A DNA stretch of 64,000 bases, from positions 49,475,115 through 49,539,114 of the forward strand of contig JACMZG010001870.1 of assembly GCA_018340805.1 (NCBI GenBank). Reading direction: 5' to 3'. Positions within the stretch are counted from its first letter, which is position 1; each line of letters opens with the position of its first letter. A program made the position numbers and the translations under genes. The DNA is from Microvelia longipes. Its lineage: Eukaryota > Arthropoda > Insecta > Hemiptera > Veliidae. This document shows, in pieces, positions 25,926 to 36,879 of the stretch. The notes under the pieces are model-generated. The model ran no database searches. It saw only the letters and a program-made list of their open reading frames with translations, and had not been told where the DNA came from.

Positions 25926-27174
25926 ATGGAAAACAATAAAAACAATTAGAAATAAATAGTGTATGAATACACTAGCAATTTTCAAAACATATATGTCGAT
26001 TGATAATATTTATTTATATATTAATTTTACTGAAAATGAATCCAAATAAATCTTAGTTACGTTAGTATAGACCAATAATAATTTGGCAAAGGTATATTTT
26101 ATTTATTTTTTTGTATAAAACTAATAAGTACATATATTTAGAGCATAACTATGGAAATCAATAATATTGTATATCTTAGATTTAAGTGTAATATATAATT
26201 TCCGAACCTATTATCTCCAAGCTAAACCAAAAATGAATTTATCATTAGGTGACTGAAATATTAATTCATAATTAATTTGTTCGTTATAAATAAATAATTG
26301 GTTTATGAGAAGTATATTTCTCAGTATAACAAAGTTAATTGTTTTTCCCTAAGCTTTCGATAATTGCAGAACATAAAAGAGAAAGTTGATATTTATATAA
26401 TTTCATATTGAAACAACTTAGAACTAAAATTATCTATTTCATTTTAAACTCCAGCATTAAGGGTTTCATTAAAATGCATCATTACTTCATGTATGAGGCG
26501 ATATTATACACCAGGGGGGGGGGAGGTGTTTAATTTCCATGTGAAGCCCCAGCCAGGAGGTCAATTTTCACTAATTATTATTTTCTTTGTTCTGGTATAA
26601 TATTTATATTAAATTACCTTTCGATAATTATTTTAATAGAAACGTTAATTAAATTCCAAAATTATTTAGGTAATAATTGTGAAAACTATTATCTCACACT
26701 AATTTCATTGATGTCATAAAGTGCTGAGTCATATTGATATAAAATATAGAAAAGGTGTTTTTCTTTTGCCTTCTGAATCAAGTTGAGCTAAAAAGTTTCA
26801 ATAGAAAATAATTTTCTTTCTATTATAACGACGAAATAATTATTAATTAAAACGACTAAAAAATAAATTGAGCGTTGAAATTCAAAATAGTTTTAAAACG
26901 AAATTTGTAGTAAAACTGTGCCTCAAACCTGGCCCAGCAATCGCTAAGCTTAGAACACAAAGATATAATATAATAATCATAAACTAGACAGAAATATTTA
27001 CTTAAAGAAATAGTTCGCTGTTTTAGCAATTTATAAGGAAAATCAAACGATAATATAGTCAATTTATAATTATCTGAATTAGTTTTAATGTTGTCGTTTG
27101 ATGTATACAATATTACATAAACAAATCATAGTTTTACTAATGTAAATTCCCTAATACTGAGGCAATACACCACT
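25926..27174. other. No gene seen
   Basis: AT-rich, with a G11 run near 26514. Confidence 0.75.
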
Positions 27175-27600
27175 TGTAATATGATATATAACAAGTTATG
27201 ATATATGTCTCAGGTATGTGTTATGAAATATGTCTCAGGTATGAGTCATGATATATATCTCAGGAATGATTATGAGATATGTCTCAGATGTGTTATGATA
27301 TATGTTTTATTGTTATGATAGGTATGTATGATATATGTCTCAGGTATAGTAGATATATGTATCATAGTTATGATATGACTCAGGTATGAGTTAGATATAT
27401 GTCTCAGTATGAGTTATGATAAATGTGTCAGGTATGAGTTATGATATAATCTCAGGTATGAGATATATGACTCATATTGAGTTATGATATGTCTCAGGTG
27501 AAAGTTATGATAAATGTGTCAGGTAAGTTATGATATATGTCTCAGGTATGAGTTATGATGTAAGTCTCAGGTATAAGTTATGATATATAACTCATACCTG
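27175..27600. repeat. Minisatellite, about 25-bp unit
   Basis: GATATATGTCTCAGGTATGA then GTTAT, many degenerate copies. Confidence 0.88.
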
Positions 27601-27699
27601 GTTAAAAGACTTAGTACCTGCATACTTCAAAAATTATGGTTAAAAATCTCGTACATGGATACGTACATACATACACACATGTGTGTGTATTTATTAGTA

Positions 27700-27875
27700 T
27701 GTATATTATAAATATATATAATATATATATATATAATATATATATATATAATATATATATAATTCTTGTTTAGTAAGTCCCCTTCCTAAAAAATACTTCA
27801 CTACCACGCTATCCTTCAAAGACCCAAACCTCATAATCTCATTTTTTCGTTAAAATTTCGTTAGAAAGTGCTTTT
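27700..27875 (+). repeat. (TA)n tract plus right flank of the same dispersed repeat
   Basis: TA tract 27706-27762, then TTAGTAAGTCCCCTTCC and CCCAAACCTCATAATCTCAT. Confidence 0.55.
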
Positions 27876-28977
27876 TTCTTTCGGTAAACAGAGCATTTTA
27901 AGTGCATATTTAAGACATATTTTTTTCGATTGTAAAGGTCCTAAAACGTGGACACTTTTATAAATAAAACTCCCATTTTATTTTTACGACGCTCTCTTCT
28001 CCTAACACATGAGACACAGAAGTAAAATATTTATGCTCGTGTAATTATTTAAAAAAAATTAACATTAAACTAAATTATATGTTTCCGTGTCACCAGCACT
28101 CCTCGAGAACCAAATGATAACAAGTGTCTACATTACGACTGTCCTCGTTTCCAAACTGCTCAGCATAAAGGGCGTAGCCCCGGAGCAATTAGCTTATTGA
28201 ATACATAATATAAACATTTTATCATTTATATTTAACTGCTTATTTAAACTTTTAATGTGGAGATATCTTCTCTCCAACTCTCTCTCTTTTATTTATTAGA
28301 CTGCAAACTTATTTTTGTTCTTAGTTGTTCTAAAATGTAGCTATAGTACTATTTTTATATAAAACATTTAAAGACATAAATAAAAGCTGAAATAAGATTT
28401 CTTTCAAAGATTTCTTATCCAATTTTAAGTGCTAAATTATTTCTTTTTGCTTTTTTTCCTCCTTTTTATTAATCTTTAATATAATCTCATGAAAAATTAG
28501 AAGTTAACTTTAAATAATTAATACTGAATGGTAATCTCAAGTTAAAATAAATAATTCAAATGTAACACTTTTTTTAACTGATTAATAAAAATTAGGAAAC
28601 GTTTTATAAGTAGGTAATTAATGTCTTAGTCTTGATTAATTGTTAGAATTAATCATCATTAAGTTAGGAAACGGACGATTAAAAATATTAATTAAAACTT
28701 TTTAACGATTATATATAATAGTGATTTATGTGGTCGTTTTAATAAAAATACTTTTTATTTAATTATATATTTTTATTGTATTTTTTTTAAATAGGAGAGT
28801 TGGTTTTTATTGAAATCAAAATCCTTTTTGTATTTCAATCAAAGTGTCAGGATATTTGTTTAAGTTTGTTTGTTCTACAAGCATAAACTACTTACTAACA
28901 GACTTTCTAGAGAATTTTCAAATGAAAATGTGCTTTTGAGGTAGGGGTGGAGCTGATTTGATTGAAAAAAGGAGATA
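27876..28977. other. No gene seen
   Basis: A minus-strand open stretch (about 28080-28170) is too short to assign. Confidence 0.65.
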
Positions 28978-28978
28978 A

Positions 28979-29025
<47 letters not shown>

Positions 29026-29041
29026 TATATATATATATAAT

Positions 29042-29077
<36 letters not shown>

Positions 29078-29190
29078 CTCAACAATATATATTCTTGATC
29101 AGTGAGTCCCCCAAACCCCCTCCCTTACCCATTCCATAACCCCAACCTCATAAGCTAAATTTTCTAATGAAATTTGCTAAAATACAAATC
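28978..29190 (+). repeat. (CA)n(TA)n tract plus right flank of the same dispersed repeat
   Basis: ACACACACACACAC then interrupted TA repeats to about 29078, followed by CAGTGAGTCCCCCAAACCCC and CCCCAACCTCATAAGCTAAA. Confidence 0.6.
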
Positions 29191-29240
29191 CATATACTAA
29201 TCATAGAAGCCTAGACTGATATCCAACTCACAGTCTCAAA

Positions 29241-29310
29241 TATATAAATAATATATATATATATATATATATAAATATATATATATATAATATATATAAA
29301 ATATATATGT
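29241..29310. repeat. (TA)n microsatellite
   Basis: Interrupted TA/TAA repeats. Confidence 0.9.
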
Positions 29311-30929
29311 TTGTGTGTTTAATTCAAAAACCTACTGAACCTTGCTTGTGGCCTAGATCCCCAAGACCTATTGTTTAAACTACGTCGTCAAATTTACCCT
29401 AAAGCAAAGAATTTCAGCAGGTGTTTTTATGTTTCTCAGCGTCTATCATCCGACATTCAACCTGAAGAGTCAACTACTTGTCTACCCAGGTAATAATTGG
29501 TTAAAATAAGAAGACAAATATTGACGATGTAGAAGGTCGAGAAGGCGAGCTGGAAAAGGTTGATTACCTAGAGCTTAAGTTCTCGGATCCAACAAGACAT
29601 ACCTTTCCCTTCACCTTCTCCCTACACTGGTTAAGCTTTTACACTTTTCCTTCTTGAAATTAATACGTCACACAATAAAACTCTAACACTTAGCTATTTC
29701 CTTCTTTATTTTGATTTGAAACAAAACTTTAAAAGAATACGCATAAATATTAATATTTTATACTATTTATGTATTATATTTATATAATATACTAAAGAAA
29801 TATATACTTATATAGAGGATTTTTTTATGTCTAAGAGAAGGCTTAACGCTAGAGGTTTTTCCTCTGATAAATATTCATTGAGAAGAGCTTTCCCAAGCTA
29901 CGGGAGTGACAAACTCCTCTACCTTTTCCTCCTAGATAATCCCCCTTCGGTTACATTTTCTTACATTTCTCAACTCCCGCAATATTTTATTACACAAAAA
30001 TTTATTTCAAATTTCTTTTTCAATCTTATTTTATTATTTGCATTAGTAAGAATATTTAAGTTATTTAAAAATCTCAAATCATTTTAAACTGGATTAATAA
30101 TATTGAGGGACATACATATTGAACTTTGTCAAGCTCTAAGTAGAAGACTTTGTTTGAGAACAAGTTGGAAGGGATGACTTTATCTCCAACAAGTGTAGTT
30201 TATCTGGAAAAACTTAATTAAGTTTTTTAAGTCGCTAGTTTTAAATGATTTGTTTAGAGTCTGGTTGTGTTGAGATGAAATCGATTTGAGCTTTAACCAT
30301 TTTCAAGAATTATGAGAGATTTAATAATTTAAAATTGCAAACATACGTATTAGGTAAAAACAAATAAAACAAATATTCTATTTTTAGATAGTTTATTAAT
30401 CTACAAATATTTCTATTTATAGAGTTTCAGGGTTGAACCCTGTTTTCACACGACAACTGCCAGGAGCAGTGTTATACCCCCTAGGGTGTTAAACACGGAG
30501 TCAAACCCCCTGTCAACCCCGGCTTGTGAACGAATTATATATTTTACTTTGAAATAAGAAGACAACAACTTTGAAAAATAAGAGTCATTTGGCCTCTTAG
30601 CAGCTGCCACTGCCACAGGGAGGCACGGGTTTTGTTGTAGCGGATTGTATGACTGTTGCGCTTACGTCGGTCCATTATCTATGAGCCCTTATCAGTGTCT
30701 GGCATACTGCCACGATATAAGCGAATTCAAATGTATTTCGTGAAACAATTTGATTTTTAAATTATGTCAATTAATGACATTGTTTGGTTTGACATATATA
30801 TGTCAATCAATAAAAACAGAATTAATTCTAATAATATAATGGAACTTCGTATTTGTAGTGGTCCATACATAGTAGTATAAATGTAAACAATTTCTGCCTA
30901 ATCTAAATACTACATGAAGACTTGTGATA

Positions 30930-31107
30930 TTTTGAAATGATTGTAGGGTCATTATTGTGGGTTAATGACGTCACACATATTTCACAAAGAATAGAGTTCT
31001 GAAACTATAAGCAAGGTTGATTTTTGTACCAAGTTTCAATTCGATCTGAGAAAGCGTTCGAAAGTTATCGTGCCCCATAGAAACGTCTATAGGACACAAC
31101 TCTCTAC

Positions 31108-31164
<57 letters not shown>

Positions 31165-31300
31165 TTTGAATTAGAGAGTCCCCCTCTTCCAAAAATCCAC
31201 CCCCCTGTCCATGACCCCAACCTCATAAGCTGATTTTTTTCTTCGGAAATTCGCTAAAAATGCATAGTTACTGTGATGATTATACAAATTACTTGCAATT
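30930..31300 (+). repeat. Dispersed repeat carrying an internal (TA)n tract
   Basis: TGGGTTAATGACGTCAC, TTGATTTTTGTACCAAGTTT and GAGAAAGCGTTCGAAAGTTA precede (TA)n; after it come GAGAGTCCCCCTCTTCC and CCCCAACCTCATAAGCTGAT. The right flank recurs at 27.77 and 29.09 kb, and both flanks recur reversed around the (TA)n at 49.3 kb. Confidence 0.65.
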
Positions 31301-32199
31301 AACACTGAACGCTCTCTATATTTCTATAATTCGTACACCAAAGCTGAAGCGACTCTGATAAATATTGCGAGCTAGTTCAGGAAGTAAAATAAATACCTTT
31401 GCAATAAAATTTGTGACGTCAGAAGCTAACTTGATAAACATAATCAATTATAAAGAAGATAAAGAAAGTAAATCAAGATAAAATTAGAAAAGGTAATAAC
31501 AAGCGCATACGAAAATGTCATATCGTGTATCGAGGGGTTTTGCTGGTCTTTGTTATGCGATTAAAAATCTTAATATAAGACAAAGTAAAACATCATAAAA
31601 ACAATTCTAATTTAAACTAGATCCACCTCGAAACATACTCCAAAGAAAAATTAAGATATCGTAGGATTTTCCATTTAATCTTCTGCTTTATTAAATTTTT
31701 GAGATTAAAATCTTCAAATAATTCTCCCAAAATTTTCCTTTAGATACCTTTGTCTGGAGATAAACCATAAATTAGACTTTAAACTCTATTAGAATATTTT
31801 GTTCAGAGACAACTACAAATGTCAAACGATAATTAGATTAAGTAGGAGAAAAGAAAAGTCCAGGAAAGAACATGAAAACTATTTTCTTTTTATTACTGCT
31901 AAGTCATGTTTTATTATTAATATTACATAAAGTTTGTAGTTGAGAGATTCAATAAGCAGTCCATTTTCTTTTAAATTTGCTTTTTGGGTTTATCACTTAA
32001 ATCCTTTTACTGAATTTCACAGGTTGAGAAAATCGTTATGCCAACAAATAATTTTCTTTGAATTTTCATTTTTCCTTAATTTAAAAATAATTTAGGTAAG
32101 TTTTTCAGAAATTTTGAAAATTTAATACTTTATAAAACTTAAATAAAAAATAGTTATTTTTACATTTCTATCTATATTTATAAAATACCTTTGGTCTCA

Positions 32200-32300
32200 T
32201 GGTCGCTTTGCAACCAAGATTTAGACAACATGGTAGATTCTAAATCTTGTCGCTTTGCAACCAGATTTGGATGGGTCGCTTTGCAACCAAGATTTAAATA
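32200..32300. repeat. Three copies of a short repeat
   Basis: GGTCGCTTTGCAACCAAGAT occurs at about 32202, 32249 (variant) and 32275. Confidence 0.75.
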
Positions 32301-32924
32301 GAGATTTGTTCCAGGAGGAAAGTTGGGAAGGAAATCGTTTTTATTTCCGAGAACTCTTCATTGAGAGAAAACTTTAAAAATTGTATTTAAATTTACGCGG
32401 GTGCAACGCTTCGAAAGAATGCACTCTGGTTGAATTAGAACGGCTTCTTGCGTAGCAGCTAAAATATGCGGACGACACAGAATTAATATCAGCTAGAATA
32501 AAAATAAATTCAATTATTTGCTTCACATGAGCCAAAACCAACCGATTGAATTACTCAATAGACAGGTCAAAAGTAGTACAGGTAACCTGTTTTATCTGCT
32601 ACCTCACATAAATTTTTCTTCGACTTCCCGCCAAAAATTCCCACCACTTTTTAAACACCCTATCTTTTACAATTGTATTTTCATATAAACTTGCTTTTAT
32701 CAATGGAAAATTATATCTAAGAGTTTTTATTTCTTTTGAAATGAATATAAGAACATATACTTTTTGTTGCCTTTAAAATAGAACAAATTTAATTGAATTA
32801 ACTTTTTGCCAAATTCTCTTTTTAGTTAGCATATACTCTATGACTTTATCATAGATCTTTTTTTAATAATACTTTTATTTAGAAAATTACAAAATATTAT
32901 ACTACAAAAAATCAACCAAGGCTA

Positions 32925-32964
32925 CCTCTCTGCTTTAAAGCTTGCGCTTTGAGGTGCAGAGAGG
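32925..32964. repeat. Nested hairpin
   Basis: CCTCTCTGC (32925-32933) pairs with GCAGAGAGG (32956-32964); inside, AAAGC and GCTTT pair around TTGC. Confidence 0.7.
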
Positions 32965-33207
32965 GAAAATCTTATGTTTATTGTTTAAGCCATGAACTAG
33001 GGAGTTATGACTTTGGAGCCATTAATGATTATTCAAGCCTTCAAGTAGTATCACTTTAGTCTGGCCACATTAGACATCAAAATTATTATGTCACCCAATT
33101 TTAAGTGTGATACAACTTAAGGTTAATTAAAGCTTAGAAAATTATCACAGTTGTCAGCTATTCAATCAAATACGAAAACCATCATTAATAGATCGACATT
33201 ACGTCAT

Positions 33208-33246
33208 GTCCCACTCTGTTTCGTTACGCCTAACTCATCAGGGGAC
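33208..33246 (-). ncRNA. Hammerhead-like motif, tandem unit 1
   Basis: On the minus strand GTCCC-CTGATGA, stem II GTTA/TAAC with loop GGCG (33223-33234), GAAA (33219-33222), CAGAGT, then GGGAC. Stem I GTCCC/GGGAC (33242-33246 with 33208-33212) is a perfect 5-bp helix. The U before it is directly followed by G, so the UH cleavage pair is not canonical. Confidence 0.47.
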
Positions 33247-33524
33247 CGAAAGAGCCTAAACTCTGTCTGATCTTCAATTAAAATTCCGAGGAATATAGTA
33301 TTAAATATTTACCAGAGACGAGAGGTGCTCTCTTACCGCCATCATGCTTGACAAGCTAAAAAAATATCATTTGATACTACCGAGTTTTGCAAAACATGAA
33401 TACTTGACACAATATAATTGTGCGAGAGACATCTAGGAAATGTATCAAGCAAAAAGCAATGCTACATCTTGGAACTGTTCCATCATTCGTCATTCGTAAC
33501 ATTGATGGCTCGACATAATGTCAT

Positions 33525-33563
33525 GTCCCACTCTGTTTCGTTACGTCTAACTCATCAGGGCAC
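33525..33563 (-). ncRNA. Hammerhead-like motif, tandem unit 2
   Basis: Same core as unit 1, 317 bp away: CTGATGA (33552-33558), stem II GTTA/TAAC with loop GACG, GAAA (33536-33539), CAGAGTGGGAC. Stem I is weaker because one base is changed. Confidence 0.42.
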
Positions 33564-33739
33564 CGACAGAGCTTAAACTCACTCTATTTAACAGAGATGA
33601 CCGTTGCTCTCTTACCGCCACTATGCTTGGCAAGGTAAACATATATTATTTGATACTACCGAGTTTTGCAAAACATGAATAGTTGACACAATATAATTGG
33701 GCGAGAGACATCTAGAAAATGTATCAAGCAACATCACTT

Positions 33740-33825
33740 GTTACATTTTTAATTATATTATGTCAACTATTCATGTTTTACAAAACTCGGTAGTATCAAA
33801 TGATATATTTTTTGTACGAGTTTAT
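33740..33825 (+). repeat. Inverted partial copy of the retrozyme-like unit
   Basis: ATGTCAACTATTCATGTTTT then AAAACTCGGTAGTATCAAAT is the reverse complement of part of both units immediately upstream. Confidence 0.75.
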
Positions 33826-35064
33826 AGTATCTGGCTTCTTAAGGTTGCAAACGGCTCCGCTAAAGTAATACTGTGGAGTTCTTGTGCATTCCATAATTCA
33901 AACAATATACTCCAAAGATCATGTCTCCTTTAAAAAAAAACTAACTAAATTCCTTCCAATGAAATTTAAATATCGGAAGCGTGAAAATTCTATTGAAGAA
34001 AAACTTGCTTCATTTTTCGAAAAATCTTTTAATCTGTTTTTAACTTGATTTTAAAAAGGCAGAAAACTCGAGACTTATTAAATAAATATCCAACAAGTTT
34101 TCTGCGGCACGACTAGAGAGCCTGGCTCTCAGTGTTTCGCCATGAAAAACAAGAAAATCTTTGCCCCTCTCTAAATATTGTTTCAGATTTTCTTTTTTTT
34201 TTTAAAAAGTTTGATTCACTGCAAAAGAGATTACAAAATGAAAGATTTTTTAAAAAGTTTTTCATCCTTTGTACTTCTTTCCTTATTTTGACTCAAAACT
34301 TTATTTTCTTGTATATTGAAATATTTTAATCTAAAAATTTAAGGGAGAAAAATTTAATAAGTTTATCAAATAATGTCACGCAGGTTTAACTTTGCCTCCC
34401 TCCTCTTAAAAACCATAACTCCCTCTTTTTCTAAACCACCTTCTTTTAAACCATAACTTATAACTCGGGTTTAAATTTCATTAAAAATGTTCCCCAAGAA
34501 AGTTAGCTTTGTCAAATACTTCTGATGGGTTAAAAATGTTAAGTTATCTAATAAAATCCTGTTTAATAAACATTAAAAAATGTTTTTAATAAAATTTTAT
34601 AAATAAAAAGAAAATTAAAAAAGCAGAGAAAAACATAAGGATTCCCTCCCTCTTTCGGACTTATAAGATTCTTTTATAAGTTAATGCGGTTTTAAATAAC
34701 TTGGGGATTGTCAGATTTATCACCTGCAGTAGGAACAGAGCCTATTTAAAGCATTTAAATAGTCCATTAAAAATTGAAAAACCCAGTCTTTATTTTGGGT
34801 CGCCTGCGTTTCCGCGAAACCGCATTCCCGCGAATCTTCGTTCACGCGAAAATGCATGGCTTTTTTCACACGAGTGAATACTTTAGGAAATAAAGATATT
34901 TAATAACCAAATGTTTTCTAAAGTCGTAAAATTACCAAACATTGTTAATCCCTTCCCCAAGAAATAAAAATGTCCATACCTGGCAAGATGATAGAAATTT
35001 ATAAGGCGATTCAATTGGATTAAAACTGAAAATTTTTTAAGGAGTAAAACATTAAAGAGTAAAA
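33826..35064. other. No gene seen
   Basis: Includes a CpG-rich patch 34800-34860 with three CCGCGAA/ACGCGAA-type motifs. Confidence 0.7.
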
Positions 35065-35513
35065 GAAAGAGTAATTACAAAGTTAGCTTTTCATGTTCTA
35101 AAACGTTAAGGACTCTTTTAAGCAGTGTAAAAGACCCGATACCACCTTTATATAGAAGCGGCATTTATATGGTACAATGTGGCATATGCGAAGCTGAATA
35201 CTTAGGCCAAACTGGTAGAAATATAATTACGAGGGCAAAAGAGCATAAATCAATGGCCAACAGCAAATTTTACCAACATTTATTATATGAAAACCACTTT
35301 GATGGGCCCCATAAAGTTGGTTGTCTTTATTTTGTAAATAAAGGTCGCAAGATGATGTTTTTAGAAAAATTAGAAATTGAAAGAAGTCAGAACAGAGTTG
35401 GCGACCTGAACATAAATGAGAGAGGGGAATCTACGCCCTTAATGAGAGCTATGCTACAAGCGCCGTCGCCTCCTACTGTCAGTCTTACTCTATTACCTAA
35501 TAAGAAAACATAG
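35065..35513 (+). pseudogene. Penelope-like element C-terminus with GIY-YIG endonuclease domain (5'-truncated)
   Basis: The frame is open from about 35065, before any ATG. It begins FSCSKTLRTLLSSVKDPIPP, the linker typical of Penelope-like elements, followed by RSGIYMVQCGIC (GIY at 35160-35168) and EAEYLGQTGRNIITRAKEH (the YIG part). CGIC gives the CxxC seen before the YIG strand in PLEs. An acidic helix FLEKLEIE follows, as expected for the metal-binding Glu. The protein ends at a stop at 35511. The reverse-transcriptase domain that should precede it is absent upstream, so the copy is 5'-truncated, as is common for PLEs. GIY-YIG nicks the target for priming. The domain itself has no internal stop or frameshift. 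Confidence 0.88.
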
Positions 35514-35757
35514 ACTCACTTCTCTACTTCATTAACATCTCAACGGTAATTTTTTTTCATTTATCATTTTATTTTATTCATTATTTGATTTCGTTACTAT
35601 TTATTTATTTTTTATTTATGTTTACGTACATATTTTATCTCCAATGTATTTTATTTATTATGCTTTATTTATGTTTATATTTATTTATTTAGTTTTATTT
35701 ATTGTATTTTTATTTTTTCGCTTTATTTATTCTATTGTAACTTGTTTGTTAGGTTCT

Positions 35758-35798
35758 GCACTGATGATGGCCTCTAGTTAGGTTGAAAGCGCTTTGCC
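35758..35798 (+). ncRNA. Hammerhead-ribozyme-like motif at the PLE 3' end
   Basis: CTGATGA at 35761-35767 is followed by stem II GGCCT/AGGTT (769-773 with 780-784, two G-U pairs), then GAAA at 785-788. Stem III is the self-complementary GCGC (789-792). U793 and U794 would be positions 16.1 and 17, so cleavage would follow 35794. Stem I is GCA (758-760) with TGC (795-797). This matches the minimal type I hammerheads with tiny stem III reported in Penelope-like elements. Activity is inferred, not shown. Confidence 0.62.
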
Positions 35799-35844
35799 AA
35801 TAAAGTTTTGTTTTGTGGAGAGACTTCCTTTCTTTTATTATTTA

Positions 35845-36535
35845 TAAACATCTGGGTTAACCAAAGATATTCAGTTAAAATATAAACATCTGAGTAAACC
35901 AAAGATATTCTGCTGAAATATAATTATCTGAGTTAACCAAAAGATATTCAGTTAAAATATAAACATCTGAGTAAACCAAAGATATTCTGCTGAAATATAA
36001 TTATCTGAGTTAACCAAAGATATTCAGTTAAAATAAACATCTGAGTTAACCAAAGATATTCTGCTGAAATATAATTATCAGAGTTAACAAAAGATATTCA
36101 GTTAAAAATATAAACATCTGAGTTAACCAAAGATATTCAGTTGAAATATAACATCTGAGTTAACCAAAGATATTCAGTTGAAATACAACATCTGAGTTAA
36201 CCAAAGATATTCAGTTGAAATACAAACATCTGAGTTAACCAAAGATATTCAGTTAAAAAAATAAACATCTGAGTTAACCCATTGAGTTAACCAAAGATAA
36301 AATACAAACATCTGAGTTAACCAAAGATATTCAATTGAAATATAAACATCTGAGTTAACCAAAGATATTCAGTTGAAATATAACATCTGAGTTAACCAAA
36401 TATTCAGTTAAAAATAAACATCTGAGTTAACCAAATATATTCTGTTTAAATACAAACATCTGAGTTAACCAAAGATATTCAGTTGAAATATAAACATTTG
36501 AGTTAAACAATGATATTCAGTTCAAATATAAACAT
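35845..36535. repeat. Satellite array, 38-bp unit
   Basis: AAACATCTGAGTTAACCAAA then GATATTCAGTTGAAATAT. The first third alternates two unit variants (TCTGCTG and TCAGTTA types), giving a dimer period near 77 bp. It starts just after the PLE end. Confidence 0.92.
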
Positions 36536-36559
36536 GATTATACGTTAAAGAAAACTCAC

Positions 36560-36647
36560 GATATTTCTCCAAAGGCAGCGAAGGCTTCTTTTAACGCTTG
36601 CGTTTCTATTTCTGGACTGAGGTCTCCAACGAATATGTGATAGTGTT
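36560..36647 (-). CDS. Internal exon of a TIA-1/TIAR/Rox8-like RNA-binding protein (start of RRM2)
   Basis: Read on the minus strand, this 88-nt segment is preceded by a T-rich tract ending in CAG and followed by a GTGAGT donor. It translates to [19 protein letters not shown] and then [21 protein letters not shown] with AFAAFGEIS is the start of the second RRM of TIA-1/TIAR/Rox8; IFVGDL is the RNP2 strand. The exon begins inside a codon and ends after TC of the last Ser, the phase I recall for the TIA1 exon ending ...GRIS|D. Family proteins are RNA-binding splicing and stress-granule factors that bind U-rich RNA, acting in nucleus and cytoplasm. I found no neighbouring RRM1, RRM2-end or RRM3 exons, so flanking introns are probably very long or the locus is partial. 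A processed pseudogene is unlikely because both splice signals are present. Confidence 0.85.
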
Positions 36648-36753
36648 CTGGAAACAAACCAAAAATATAATTACTATCAGGAAAAATCAATAAAATTTAC
36701 AAGCTTTGCCAGTACTGTCCACTAGCGAGGCCAAATGGTTTTCCTCTCTCGTA

Positions 36754-36805
36754 TTATTGTTACGATGAGATCGAGTACGATGAGATCAAGTACGATGAGA
36801 TCGTC
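36754..36805. repeat. Short tandem of TACGATGAGATC
   Basis: Three copies with 15-bp spacing. Confidence 0.75.
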
Positions 36806-36879
36806 CTCCCTTTTTCGGACTCGCTTCACTCTTCCTAAGAATATAAAAACCACCAAATTTATGCTGCAATACGTCTTCA

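Larger units (their letters stand above)
29311..33190. other. No gene seen outside listed repeats
   Basis: Unique AT-rich sequence; a moderate-GC patch at 30430-30720 holds no recognisable frame. Confidence 0.65.
33191..33735 (-). mobile_element. Tandem retrozyme-like repeat (two units, 317-bp period)
   Basis: Two diverged copies in direct orientation share the hammerhead-like core, the block TGCTCTCTTACCGCCA, the block GATACTACCGAGTTTTGCAA and AGAGACATCTAG. Unit 1 runs about 33191-33440 with an extra tail; unit 2 runs about 33508-33735. The sense strand is minus if the ribozyme is the guide. No ORF is present. Unit size and repeated ribozyme resemble animal retrozymes, which are non-autonomous and thought to be mobilised by PLEs. 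They could instead be paired pseudo-LTRs of a PLE. Confidence 0.55.
35065..35822 (+). mobile_element. Penelope-like element, 3' fragment
   Basis: The fragment holds the GIY-YIG coding end, about 245 bp of AT-rich 3' UTR full of TTTATT, and a terminal hammerhead-like motif at 35758-35798 followed by TAAAGTTTTGTTTTGTGGAG. A 38-bp tandem array starts about 25 bp after its end. A minus-strand relative of the terminal motif occurs at 56.38-56.41 kb. Confidence 0.8.

Noticed and set aside
28080..28170. Minus-strand stretch GYALYAEQFGNEDSRNVD as an exon
   Set aside because: No matching family and no clear acceptor or donor.
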